Below, piece by piece: positions 11,381 through 21,076 of a stretch of DNA of 64,000 nt. The notes under the pieces were generated by a model. That model saw only the letters and a program-made list of their open reading frames with translations. It had not been told where the DNA came from and ran no database searches. The number at the start of each line of letters is the position of its first letter. The first letter of the stretch is position 1. The translations under genes and the position numbers were made by a program. The stretch is taken from contig NHZP01000008.1 in assembly GCA_003313425.1 (NCBI GenBank), forward strand, positions 434,001 to 498,000. The letters run 5' to 3'. This DNA is from Pseudopyrenochaeta lycopersici. Its lineage: Eukaryota > Ascomycota > Dothideomycetes > Pleosporales > Pseudopyrenochaetaceae.

Positions 11381-13057
11381 CTACTCGTCTGCCTCCTCGT
11401 TCAACTGCTTCTGTTTGATCGCCAAATCTGCCTTTTGTTTATCGATCGTATTCTGCATACGCTTCTTGAAGATGCCATTGGTCTGCCTGTCGCGCTGCTC
11501 GACACTTTGTGCAATAGCTTTCTCCAACTCTGCGATCTCTGTGCGCAACTGCTCTTGACGCTGCTCTTCAGCTGCCGCAGCTTCATCGACCTCGTCGGCA
11601 TCTTCATCAGAGTCCCCATCATCGTCGTCATCGTCATCGTCCGCCGATGTAGCTGCTGCTGGTGTGGAAGCTGCAGTCTCAGTTTCAAGGGTTATATTAC
11701 CGTTCTGGCTGAGAGCGTGCATGGCGACGTCGTGGGCGGTGGTGGGGGTCTCAACTTGTAGAGTATTGTCAGAGCTGCCAAAGAGCGCACTGATATCCTC
11801 GCCGTTGCCGGTCAGTTCAAGTTCTTCGTCCTCCATGAAGCCTGCATGCAGCATTTGCTCAAGATCGCCAGCATCGACCTCCTCAACTGCATCCATCTGT
11901 GGAGCATTTGCCATATCGTCATCCTGGTCAAGCTCTTCTTCCGAGGTAGACTCATCCTCTGAGCTCTCGGCGTCGCTGTCTACCATTTCATACTTTGTCG
12001 AATGTGCCTTTTCATCTTCTGCTAGTAGTCGGTTCATTTGCGCTTCGGCCCGCTCAACGTCGATGTAGGACTTGCGAGGCCTAAAGCGCCGCTTGCGAAC
12101 CCATCGCATGGGCGGAGTCAGACCATGAGGGTAGCGATGGGAGTCTGGGTCGACGTAAGAGGGACGAGGATACTTCTTTGCTTCGTCTTCATTCTGGACT
12201 CTACCCAAAACCAGAAGCATCTGACAGACATCTGCGGTCTTCACCCAATCCTTTTTGTTCCAGCTCTTCAGGGACTCAATGACTGCTGGCAACTCGACCA
12301 TAGAAGCTGCGTAGAAGCGGCCTTGTATAGTGATCATAGCTCGGCGGCCTTCACGGTCGAAGAACCGGAAATAAACGCCTGGCCCTCCCTGTGATACGCT
12401 TTTGCCGATTGTCTTTTCTTCAATAGACTTTCGCAGTAGGTCGCAGTCTGGTCCTGGCAGCATCCGCAATACGAATTGTGACTCTATTGCTGGGTCTACC
12501 TCTGCCTCTTCCGCTTCACTGTCGTAGCCAGCGCCATACGGTCTGACCGGCGGTTTTCCAGCGCCCTTCACCTTCAGAATGGCAGTGCCGGTTCTCTGCG
12601 GCGCACTCATGCCCTTAGGTTTGATTGAAAGCTTGATGGACTGCGTGCGAGCAACTACCGGTCGCGGAGGTGGCGGTGCGGGTGCGGTGAATTCGTCGTC
12701 ATCTTCGCTCTCATCCACCATGGCAAGACTCTTTGCTGTCGGTTTCGGTTTTCGCTTGGGAGCCGGGGAATCGAAATCATCGTTGTCATCACGAGCTCTT
12801 TTCTTGGGGGCTGCTTTCGCCGAGGGAATGACATTGCCGCTTTCATCGACCTTGGGCTTCTTATTGTATTTGCGCTTTGCTTTGGGGGGGTCGCCATTCT
12901 GCTCTTCGGCCCCTTCCGCTGGCGCCGGCGCAGCAGACTTGAACTTGATCTTCAGTCCTCCCCCGGGCTTCGCGGAGACGGGTGTTGGAGCCTCCGCCGA
13001 CGGTGGTTCTGAAGGCGCGTCGCTGGGAGCGTTGGGGGTTTTAAGCTTGAGCTTCAT
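11381..13057 (-). CDS. TAF7: TFIID subunit TAF7
   Basis: A single exon of 558 residues. The first residues MKLKLKTPNAP match the usual start of fungal TAF7, and the frame upstream of 13057 has no ATG, only a TTG near 13243. The TAFII55 N-terminal domain lies around residues 190-290, visible as ESQFVLRMLPGPDCDLLR, RRAMITIQGRFYAASMVELP and KTADVCQMLLVLGR, then the PHGLTPPMRWVRKRRFRPRK motif that closes the domain. The N-terminus is rich in lysine, proline and alanine; the C-terminal third is acidic with an EEQRQEQLRTEIAELEKAI coiled coil. TAF7 binds TAF1 within TFIID and restrains its activity. It is head to head with a TAF3-like gene, 313 bp away. Confidence 0.93.
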   Translation of the reverse strand: MKLKLKTPNAPSDAPSEPPSAEAPTPVSAKPGGGLKIKFKSAAPAPAEGAEEQNGDPPKAKRKYNKKPKVDESGNVIPSAKAAPKKRARDDNDDFDSPAPKRKPKPTAKSLAMVDESEDDDEFTAPAPPPPRPVVARTQSIKLSIKPKGMSAPQRTGTAILKVKGAGKPPVRPYGAGYDSEAEEAEVDPAIESQFVLRMLPGPDCDLLRKSIEEKTIGKSVSQGGPGVYFRFFDREGRRAMITIQGRFYAASMVELPAVIESLKSWNKKDWVKTADVCQMLLVLGRVQNEDEAKKYPRPSYVDPDSHRYPHGLTPPMRWVRKRRFRPRKSYIDVERAEAQMNRLLAEDEKAHSTKYEMVDSDAESSEDESTSEEELDQDDDMANAPQMDAVEEVDAGDLEQMLHAGFMEDEELELTGNGEDISALFGSSDNTLQVETPTTAHDVAMHALSQNGNITLETETAASTPAAATSADDDDDDDDGDSDEDADEVDEAAAAEEQRQEQLRTEIAELEKAIAQSVEQRDRQTNGIFKKRMQNTIDKQKADLAIKQKQLNEEADE

Positions 13058-13370
13058 CTTCGGCGGCGAAGATGATGCTTTATCGAGGCGTGGGCTCGAG
13101 CTATGTCTATGTGCGCCTGCAGGCGCCGCATTTGCGAGATTGCGCGGTTGTGTGAGAGCTGGGCTACGCGAAGTCGCGATGATTGACAATGGACGGAGGT
13201 CGGCCTTGGCAGCCGCGAATAGTGAATGGCCAAAGCTTCCCAACCGCTCTCACCTTGTCCACTCCAGCACTTGGTCTTGAATGCGCACAAACATGCGCTG
13301 GCTGCTCCCACGATAATCGAGAGACACCAGCTGGACCTCTGCACTCACCCCATCCCTACAGCGCGCAAGC
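13058..13370. promoter_or_regulatory. Shared divergent promoter of TAF7 and the TAF3-like gene
   Basis: These 313 bp separate the two start codons, which point away from each other. The region must hold both 5' leaders and both core promoters. I see no convincing TATA box. Joint regulation of two TFIID subunits is an inference from the arrangement. Confidence 0.6.
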
Positions 13371-14163
13371 ATGTCCCAAAACGATCTATTCCTCAGTCTC
13401 CTCCGACCCGCGGTTCTTCATATTCTACGCGCAACCGGTTTCCACCATGGCAAGCCTTCAGCCGTTGATACTATCGTGGACCTTACTGCGCGTTATATAA
13501 CGCTCCTTGCAGAGCGCACAGCCTACAATGCTTACTCTAATCACAACGACCTCACGCCCGACATCACCGATGTGCGCATGGCAATGCAGGACTGTGGACT
13601 GCTCGTGCCAACAATGACGGCGGGCGAAGAGTTATGGAAGGAAATATTGCGTAAACCACTCGAAGAATACAATGCAGACACTACGGCTCGCGAAAATGAG
13701 GAAGCTCGACGCGATGCCGAGGATACAGCAGATGTGAACGAGTTTATTGAATGGGTTAAGGGCGAGCAGAATAAGGAGATCAGAAGGATAGCAGGAACAT
13801 ACAAGCCCGTAGCAACGAATCCAACAGAGCAGCTGGATCAACTGGAGATGGAGGACTACTTGAATAGTAGGTTATACGGCACACTCAATAATCGTGAATA
13901 TACTAATGCAGTATCCAGCCCTCATGAAGAAGCATAGTAAAACTGGTGTCGAATCGCGTTTTCAGGGCACCGTCTTGGGTGTGCCTGCAGAGCCCAGGGC
14001 TATCAAGATTGAAGGAGGAGGGGCGGACTCGATAGAAGAATGGTGTCGAAAGACTCGTGAGAGAGCAATCAACGCAGCAGAGACGAAGCGAGAGAGTCGC
14101 GAAACTACAAACCACGTGGAAACACGAGAGCCCTCGGTGGATATTCTCATGGAATCGGAGTGA
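13371..14163 (+). CDS. TAF3: BTP/histone-fold protein, TFIID subunit TAF3-like
   Basis: Two exons, 13371-13866 and 13919-14163, 246 residues. The 52-nt intron begins GTAGGT; a TACTAAT branch point lies just before a first CAG, and the frame is kept only by the next acceptor, TCCAG at 13918, giving DYLN-TLMKKHSKTG. Residues 8-75 (LLRPAVLHILRATGFHHG, VDTIVDLTARYITLLAERTA, LTPDITDVRMAMQDCGLL) fit the bromodomain-associated histone fold of TAF3/TAF8. The rest is charged and helical without a PHD finger, as in short fungal TAF3. The pairing with TAF7 favours a TFIID role. TAF8 or another BTP protein remains possible. Confidence 0.82.
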
Positions 14164-14754
14164 TACCCATCTTTCGATATTCAGCATAGCGATGGCGTTT
14201 TGGTTCTGGAATAATCATTTTTAGGCGTCGTGATCAAGCCGAGAGGCTTTTCGAAGAAAGAAAAGCGGTGGAAAGTTACGGGTGATGAGAGTTATCACAT
14301 ATAATGCGACCGTTCGTATTGAAGCAGGCACTTAGGGAAAGCTTGGACCCTTGCGAGTGTGTCATTTGAAGCTTCTTCGACCTTCTACATGTATAAGATC
14401 AAGAGTATCTCAACCCCTCCCACTCTATGCTTAAATTACTCAAAAGCAACACTAAAACACCTTTGAATTGTTTCTTGCGCACTCACATGACAAAGACAAT
14501 GTGGTGGGGCAGAAATGAATGACGGTTGCGCCCCCCGCCTACGTCATAAAGATCGAAGAATCCCATGGTAGATAACAATGCCATTTCTGCAACTTTTGCA
14601 GATTTACAGAACCTCAACTCAACCTCTTCAAATATCCCCTTCCCACTGTCATATTAATTGAACCGATTTTAAGTATCAACCTCCGAACACGACGATCTCG
14701 TTTCTGCCAGAAGATATCTTTAGGAAACTTTGCCAGCTCCGTCAACAGCACAAT
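14164..14754. other. Intergenic, promoter of the 14.8 kb gene
   Basis: No gene supported. It holds the 3' flank of the TAF3-like gene and upstream DNA of the next plus-strand gene. CT-rich stretches occur around 14400-14640. Confidence 0.5.
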
Positions 14755-15381
14755 ATGTCGGCACTCGACCCCAAAGGCCCCTCTCAGCCAACCCAATCCC
14801 AGGCATATACCACTCCTGGCAACCCCTCTTCCAAGAATCCCGCTGAAAAATCACAAACCTCCTTCAATGCCGCCGACAACGCCGCGTCCGTGGATCAGCG
14901 TATCCCCACGAAGCAAGCCACAGACGCGCAAGGCCTCGCTAACGCGAAATTTGAAGAGGGAAAAGGCGTCCATGGCGCGCCAGCAGGTGAAGAAGCGAAA
15001 GGGTTGTCACAGGAAGATGTAGGCAGACATAACGAACTGGATGGCGAGCAAATGGCTATGCCAGGGGAGGGCAAGGTTGCTGATGCAGTTTCGAAGGGAG
15101 GAAAGGGACTAGGTGGAGGTGGGGAACAGCCAGATTTGGCTTCTGATTTGGATAGGTATTTAACACCTTGTGATCGGAATGAGAAAGAGGGATATCATGG
15201 GAATGAGTGCTGATATATGAACAGGAAAAAAGCTGAGCAAGCTGAAGCACGAGAAGCTGTAAAACATTCGAAGAGCGAAAACACAGCTGTAGGGGGCGCA
15301 TTAGGACAGTCAGGTGGCCCTGCAAATCCAGTGGACAACCAGAGTAAGGGTAACTACCCAAATTCTGGAACGCAAGATTAG
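14755..15381 (+). CDS. Small hydrophilic protein of unknown function
   Basis: Two exons, 14755-15155 and 15225-15381, 185 residues. The 69-nt intron starts GTATTT and ends ACAG; the join reads DLASDLDRKKAEQAEAREA. The protein is rich in G, A, Q, K, P and S with no hydrophobic core, signal peptide or membrane segment, so it is probably largely disordered, resembling stress-type hydrophilic proteins in composition. Similar short hydrophilic proteins ending in a KKAEQ helix are, to my knowledge, common in filamentous ascomycetes, but no function is assigned. The ATG is the first in frame. Confidence 0.75.
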
Positions 15382-15921
15382 CTGTACGGGTCGAGTGTTT
15401 GATGAGGAGACTTTGGGCAAATGAGTCGAGTACCTAGAGAAAGGTATCAGATGTACCACGAGAAACTTACTACTAGGTTATGCAAGATATTAGCGGAAAT
15501 AAATCAATGGAGAACTTCATTTTCTCTAAGATTTGTATCAATATTTTGGGGACTTTATACAAACCAAACTCTACAAGTCCATGCTAGCTTTCTGTGAACA
15601 GCGCCATTCACCATTTCTGAAACTTGTGAACGCTTCTCGCCAAACATTTATTTTTGTTGGCGGACCCTACTACGACAAAATTCTCTATGGAGGACATAAC
15701 CTGCAAAATATTGTTGCCAAAAAGTAAGACCTCTCAGTGGCCACGTAACTGAGCTGCAAAGAACCTAATAAGGCTGAGCCTCGCCAAAAGCGATTCCTTC
15801 CACTTCACCCACTTTCAGTCTCAGACGACCATCAACCACGCCAACACACTCGATTGGTAACTGCTTATAAAGGGCAATTTGAATCTGTATCCTATGCCGA
15901 CTCATTCTTCGCGCTTTTGAC
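15382..15921. other. Upstream region of the NLR gene
   Basis: No gene supported. This 540-bp stretch separates a small housekeeping-like gene from the NLR locus. It is relatively AT-rich around 15480-15740 and carries only short frames. Confidence 0.5.
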
Positions 15922-18900
15922 ATGGCTGGAGAAAGTTCGATAGCACAGCCTCGCATCCTCTGCTTGGATGGAGGAGGCATCCGGGGTCTTTCAGAAATCC
16001 TGATACTGAAGGAACTAATGTTACAAGTTCGGCTGTGCAACGGTTTAGATTTTACGCCTGAGCCGAAGCAGTGTTTCGACCTTATTTGTGGAACAAGCAC
16101 CGGCGGTCTCATAGCTGTCCTCCTCGGCCGCCTTGGTAAGACTCTGGACGAATGCGAGACTCTATTCAGAGATTTTGGCTCCAAAATCTTCTCTGGAGGC
16201 TCTACCTCAAAAGCTACTAGGCTTGCCTTCACTGGATCGAGACATGCGAGCGAGAGGCTGGCTGAAGTCATTCGTGAGCAGGCAGGCGATGAAGTCATGC
16301 ACGAGAACAAAATCAAAACTCACATTCCGGTATGTTATTATTTATTCTCCTAACAATTTTAGCAAGAGAAGAAACTAATATCGAATTTTCCGCTACCTAG
16401 GTCGCAGTAGTCGCAGTATCCAAAACAACTAGGGACGAGACTCTATTCCGGACCTACGGTATTCGAGCCAGTGTTGAAAACTGCTCAATCGTCAATGCCT
16501 GCCTGGCGACGTCCGCTGCCACAACGTTCTTTCCTCCCATCACAATCAATGGCGTGGAGTATATTGACGGGGGAGTTGGGAACAACAACCCCAGCGGGGC
16601 TACTCTAAAGGAACTAGAGTCTAATAACTGGCTCTCCCCTTTAGGAGATGCTGTAAAGGGGATTGGCTGTTTCGTGTCGGTTGGGACCGGTCGTCCTACT
16701 TTCCGTCTCGAGAAGAGCACACTGAGGTCAAAAGTGATCCCCAAAGGAATCGCTTCCCTGAAGGACGCAGCGAGTATCTGTATTAAGATCGCGACCGATT
16801 GCCACCAGGAGCACTTGAGAATTGAAAAAAGGTATATCACCTATCACTTATAATGACCATTTTCTCGTTATATTGAGTTCCGAGCTGACAGAGTGTCTAG
16901 TTTCAAGAGGGTTGGTAGAGCCAATGTATACCACCGCTATGATGTCGACACGGGATTGGACTTGATCTCTCTCAACGAAAGTGACCAAGAATGCCTACAG
17001 CATATTTCCGCAGTCACAAAGTCCTACCTCAAGAATCATTTAGAAGATCTCGAAAAGTGTGCCTTGCTGATTACTCCAAAAGCCAGTATGCAAACCTGAA
17101 TTTTTAATGTTTGTGCTTCGCTACATTGCCGTTACCAATACCTGACTGTCCGAAGACTCGACCATGAATCAATCTCACGGATTAGTACTCTCAGCGCTGC
17201 CTATAATTACTGATACTTTTTATGGCCGAGAGAATGAGCTTTGCGAGATACGAGAAGCGCTGGACCCTTCCCAGCCTGGGCGGAAGAGCCTCCTACTCCT
17301 TGGCCTGGGGGGTTCTGGGAAAACACAACTTGCACTCAGACATATTCAACAAGATGGCCAGCAATATTCGGCAATCTTATGGGTTAATGCTTCCACCACA
17401 GAGCATGCTAGATGGTCTTTTAGCGAGGCTGCAGCCATGATCTCATCAAGTTGGCCACGCGAACTCCCCCTTGCATACGTGGGGCCAGACACTGACAACG
17501 TACTGAAGGTGATTGCGCGGCTACGCTCAACTCGCTACACCAATTGGCTCATAGTTATCGATAGCATTGATGATCCTGAGAAGGTTCAGCTATCCAGGTA
17601 TGTACCAGCTGGGGAATATGGTTCTGTCCTCGTCACAAGCACAAAACATCTAGCCTTTAATCAGTTTAGGCACAAGCGACTTGTGCTAGATGGCCTCGAT
17701 TTTCAGAGCTCCTGCTCCCTACTAGTTGCTATAGCTGAGTGTGCAGACTCAGACTCAGACTCAGACAGTAAGTAGCAAGGTATTCCGCATAAGCGCTGGT
17801 CTAATGACCCTTACAGATACAAGAGCCATCAAAACTATTGTAAAAGAGCTGAGTGGCATTCCTTTGGCTTTAGAACAAGCTGGCGCTCTGATCCGCGACG
17901 GAGAGTTCTCTTTTTCGCATTTCGACTCTGTTTACAAGAGTGAATATAGACGGCTAATGGAAAACAACCCTCAAAAAGGGTTCTGGTCGTACGAGAAGAA
18001 CCGTGTGATCATGACTATTCTTGACATGACGTATAATTCCGTTATGAGTAACCCAGAACACGCTGCACTTCTTGATTTCATTGGGGTGCTTGGGTCATGG
18101 CAAATCCCAATATGTCTCATTGAAGGACTCCAGCTTACCGAAGTTGATGATAACAGCCCAATAGGGAGAGATCTGATAATGTTGAAACGCCTTTTCGACA
18201 ATCCTAGCTTCCTTCGCCTAGCCCTTCGCCGCCTCGCCCGTCTATGTCTGATCAAGCTCAGGGAAGAAGGGGGCCATATCAAGAGCTTCATGGTACATAG
18301 GGTCATGTGCCAGTGGTGTGTTAATAATGTGATAACTGTACGCAAACCAAGTTATATCATCCAGGCGGCGTACGGACTAGCCAAAGACATCCGCGTCCCT
18401 GTGGCAACACTCCACCCTGCCTTGGATCTAAGAGAATGGAATATCAGGCGTAATTATCTAGCACCGCTGGAAAATTGCGTCTCACTTGTCAGAAAACACA
18501 TACTCCCGGGCCATCAAGACCTTCGGCAGTGGCGATTCCTCGAGAGCTACACGACCATCGCCAGTCATGCAGCTCAGGCTTACCTCAGCGTAGGCCTGAC
18601 CCAAGAGGCGTTGAATTACTTTCATGAGTCGATCGAGCTTGAAACCATCAGAGCTGGTGAAGAGAGTATCCAATGGCCGAACAGTGATACATCGTTAAGT
18701 CTTCTTTCTGGTCTCGCAAGGGCATACCAGAAAGCAAGGGATTTGGAAAAAGCGCAGGAAACTCTCAACACTGCGCTTTTGCTCTCAGAAAGATTATATG
18801 GCTCGATCGATGAGACCACCGTAGCTATCGTTTCTCGACTTAAAGAAGTCTCGGAGAGGCAGGAAGTTACGCAAAGACATCATAAGTCTGCAGTCGTTGC

Positions 18901-21076
18901 TTCAACAGATATTGGAACGCGTTGTAAAGCTATCGACGGTTCCGAACAATCCTCAGGATCACGGAATCGTTTTCCTCAGCAAAACCCATCTTCAGTACCC
19001 ATTGAACAAAATACCGAAGCTGAAGGGTCCGAAGAATCAGACCTAAACTTCGAAGGAGAATCACCCGCTGAAGCGTTGCTCGTTGCAGCCTACGATGGTG
19101 ACGAGGCCATGATGACATTGTTACTGGGTCTGCCAAACATAAACGCTGACTTAAAAGACAAGCATGGTCGAACACCCCTATGGATTGCCTCGTGGAAAGG
19201 GCACGCGAGAGTGGTAAGATTGCTGTTGAAAAGAGGTACAGTGGATATAAATGTGAGAGCAACTGAGCAGTGTACACCATTGTTGATGGCAGCAGAAGAA
19301 GGTTACGCTGAGATAGTAAAGTTGCTGTTAGAAACGTGCAGAGTTGATGTAAATGCGAGAAATCGTGAGGAGTCTACATCACTTACGACTGCTTGTCTTA
19401 AAGGCTTCGAGCAGGTAGTGAAGCTGCTGCTAGACAACGACGCCGATGTCAACGCGCAAGGTGGAGAATATGGCAGCGCACTTCAAGCAGCTTCAGCTGA
19501 AGGCTATGAGAAAGTAGTGAAGCTGCTGTTAGACAACGGCGCCGACGTCAACGCGCAGGGTGGAGGATATGGCAACGCACTTCAAGCAGCTTCAGCTGGA
19601 GGCCACGAGCAGGTAGTGAAGCTGCTGTTAGACAACGGCGCCGACGTCAACGCGCAGGGTGGGGAATATGGCAGCGCACTTCAAGCAGCTTCAGCTGTAG
19701 GTCACGAGCAGGTAGTGAAGCTGCTGTTAGACAACGGCGCCGACGTTAATAGGCAAGATGGAGAATATAGCAGCGCACTTCAAGCAGCTTCAGCTGGAGG
19801 CCACGAGCAGGTAGTGAAGCTGCTGTTAGACAACGGCGCCGATGTCAACGCGCAAGGTGGAGAATATGGCAGCGCACTTCAAGCAGCTTCAGCTGTAGGT
19901 CACGAGCAGGTAGTGAAGCTGCTGTTAGACAACGACGCCGATGTCAACGCGCAAGGTGGAGAATATGGCAGCGCACTTCACCAAGCTTCAGCTGAAGGCC
20001 ACGAGCAGGTAGTGAAGCTGCTGTTAGACAACGACGCCGATGTCAACGCGCAAGGTGGAGAATATGGCAGCGCACTTCAAGCAGCTTCAGCTGAAGGCTA
20101 TGAGAAAGTAGTGAAGCTGCTGTTAGACAACGACGCCGATGTCAACGCGCAAGGTGGAGAATATGGCAGCGCACTTCAAGCAGCTTCAGCTGGAGGCCAC
20201 GAGCAGGTAGTGAAGCTGCTGTTAGACAACGACGCCGATGTCAACGCGCAAGGTGGAGAATATGGCAGCGCACTTCAAGCAGCTTCAGCTGAAGGCTATG
20301 AGAAAGTAGTGAAGCTGCTGTTAGACAACGACGCCGATGTCAACGCGCAAGGTGGAGAATATGGCAGCGCACTTCAAGCAGCTTCAGCTGGAGGCCACGA
20401 GCAGGTAGTGAAGCTGCTGTTAGACAACGACGCCGATGTCAACGCGCAAGGTGGAGAATATGGCAGCGCACTTCACCAAGCTTCAGCTGAAGGCCACGAG
20501 CAGGTAGTGAAGCTGCTGTTAGACAACGACGCCGATGTCAACGCGCAAGGTGGAGAATATGGCAGCGCACTTCAAGCAGCTTCAGCTGAAGGCTATGAGA
20601 AAGTAGTGAAGCTACTGCTAGACAAAGGCGTTGATGTTGACAAGCAATCCGGACCGTACAGAAACGCACTTCATTTGGCTATGAGTAGAAGCCACGAAGA
20701 GGTGATAGAGCTGCTAGCCGACCACAATTCGACGCAGGCTTTGGAATACAGCAATGAAGGGCGGTGGGTGGAGGCCGAAGAGCTGAATGTGCAAGTGATG
20801 GAAGCAAGACTGAAAGTGCTTGGGAGCAGCCATCCTTCCACGCTTGTCAGTATGATCAACCTCGCGCTCACTTGGAGATCTCTAGGTCGAGAAACTGAGG
20901 CTTTCAAGTTAATGAAGAATTGCTCTATACGACAGCAAGAAGTATTAGGTCTCAATCATCCTGACACTTTGTTATCACTGGAGACCATAGACAAGTGGCA
21001 GATAAAGGAGCCCAAAGGGAAAGAGAAGCAACGCCTCAAATCATGGAAAGACGCGCTTAAAAGGTTTAAGAGATAG
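15922..21076 (+). CDS. NOD-like receptor: patatin phospholipase, NB-ARC, TPR-like, ankyrin array
   Basis: Five exons, 15922-16329, 16401-16831, 16901-17085, 17156-17767 and 17817-21076, 1,631 residues; all junctions keep phase. Residues about 10-300 are a patatin-like phospholipase with the oxyanion motif LDGGGIRGL, the nucleophile elbow CGTSTGG and the catalytic-Asp motif DGGVGNNNP, so the Ser-Asp dyad is intact. The NB-ARC follows: Walker A LGLGGSGKTQLA (Lys397), Walker B WLIVIDSIDD near 472-481, and GIPLA at 559-563. A TPR-like region spans roughly 790-880. Ankyrin repeats begin near 960 and include twelve near-identical 33-residue units at 1094-1489. A kinesin-light-chain-like TPR segment (GRWVEAEELNVQVMEARLK, LGSSHPSTLVSMINLA) ends the protein. 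Fungal proteins of this layout are STAND receptors of non-self recognition; ligand and activity here are inferred from the family. Confidence 0.93.
17741..17767 (+). repeat. GACTCA hexanucleotide repeat at an exon end
   Basis: About four copies of a GACTCA hexamer encode alternating Ser-Asp at the end of NLR exon 4. The splice donor GTAAGT begins directly after the repeat at 17768. It lies between the nucleotide-binding subdomain and the GIPLA motif. Copy-number change in whole hexamers would keep the frame. Confidence 0.85.
19460..20647 (+). repeat. Twelve tandem 99-bp ankyrin-coding repeats
   Basis: Twelve consecutive 99-bp units encode 33-residue ankyrin repeats of the form GGEYGSALQAASAEGYEKVV followed by KLLLDNDADVNAQ. 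Units are nearly identical even at silent positions. A degenerate thirteenth unit follows from 20648. Differences concentrate at few sites: QA or HQ at unit positions 9-10, E/G/V at 14, Y/H at 16, K/Q at 18, and G/D at 27. Units 6 and 11 share the HQ variant and are each followed by the same EGYEK-type unit, pointing to multi-unit duplication. The array lies inside the NLR coding sequence. Confidence 0.95.

Noticed and set aside
13057..13243. Extending TAF7 by 62 residues at the N-terminus
   Set aside because: The extension starts at TTG, would consume much of the divergent promoter, and family members begin with MKLKLK.
12579..13280. A 233-codon plus-strand frame antisense to TAF7
   Set aside because: It mirrors the alanine/proline/lysine-rich TAF7 coding sequence; GC-biased codons on one strand produce open frames on the other. 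No domain, no ATG context of note.
17741..17840. A separate start at 17741 for the second half of the NLR
   Set aside because: It is out of frame with exon 4 and begins inside the hexamer repeat; splicing at 17768-17816 joins the NB-ARC halves cleanly.
19460..20647. Regular repeats that might suggest a CRISPR-like or satellite array
   Set aside because: The units are 99 bp, contiguous without spacers, and stay in the ankyrin reading frame throughout.
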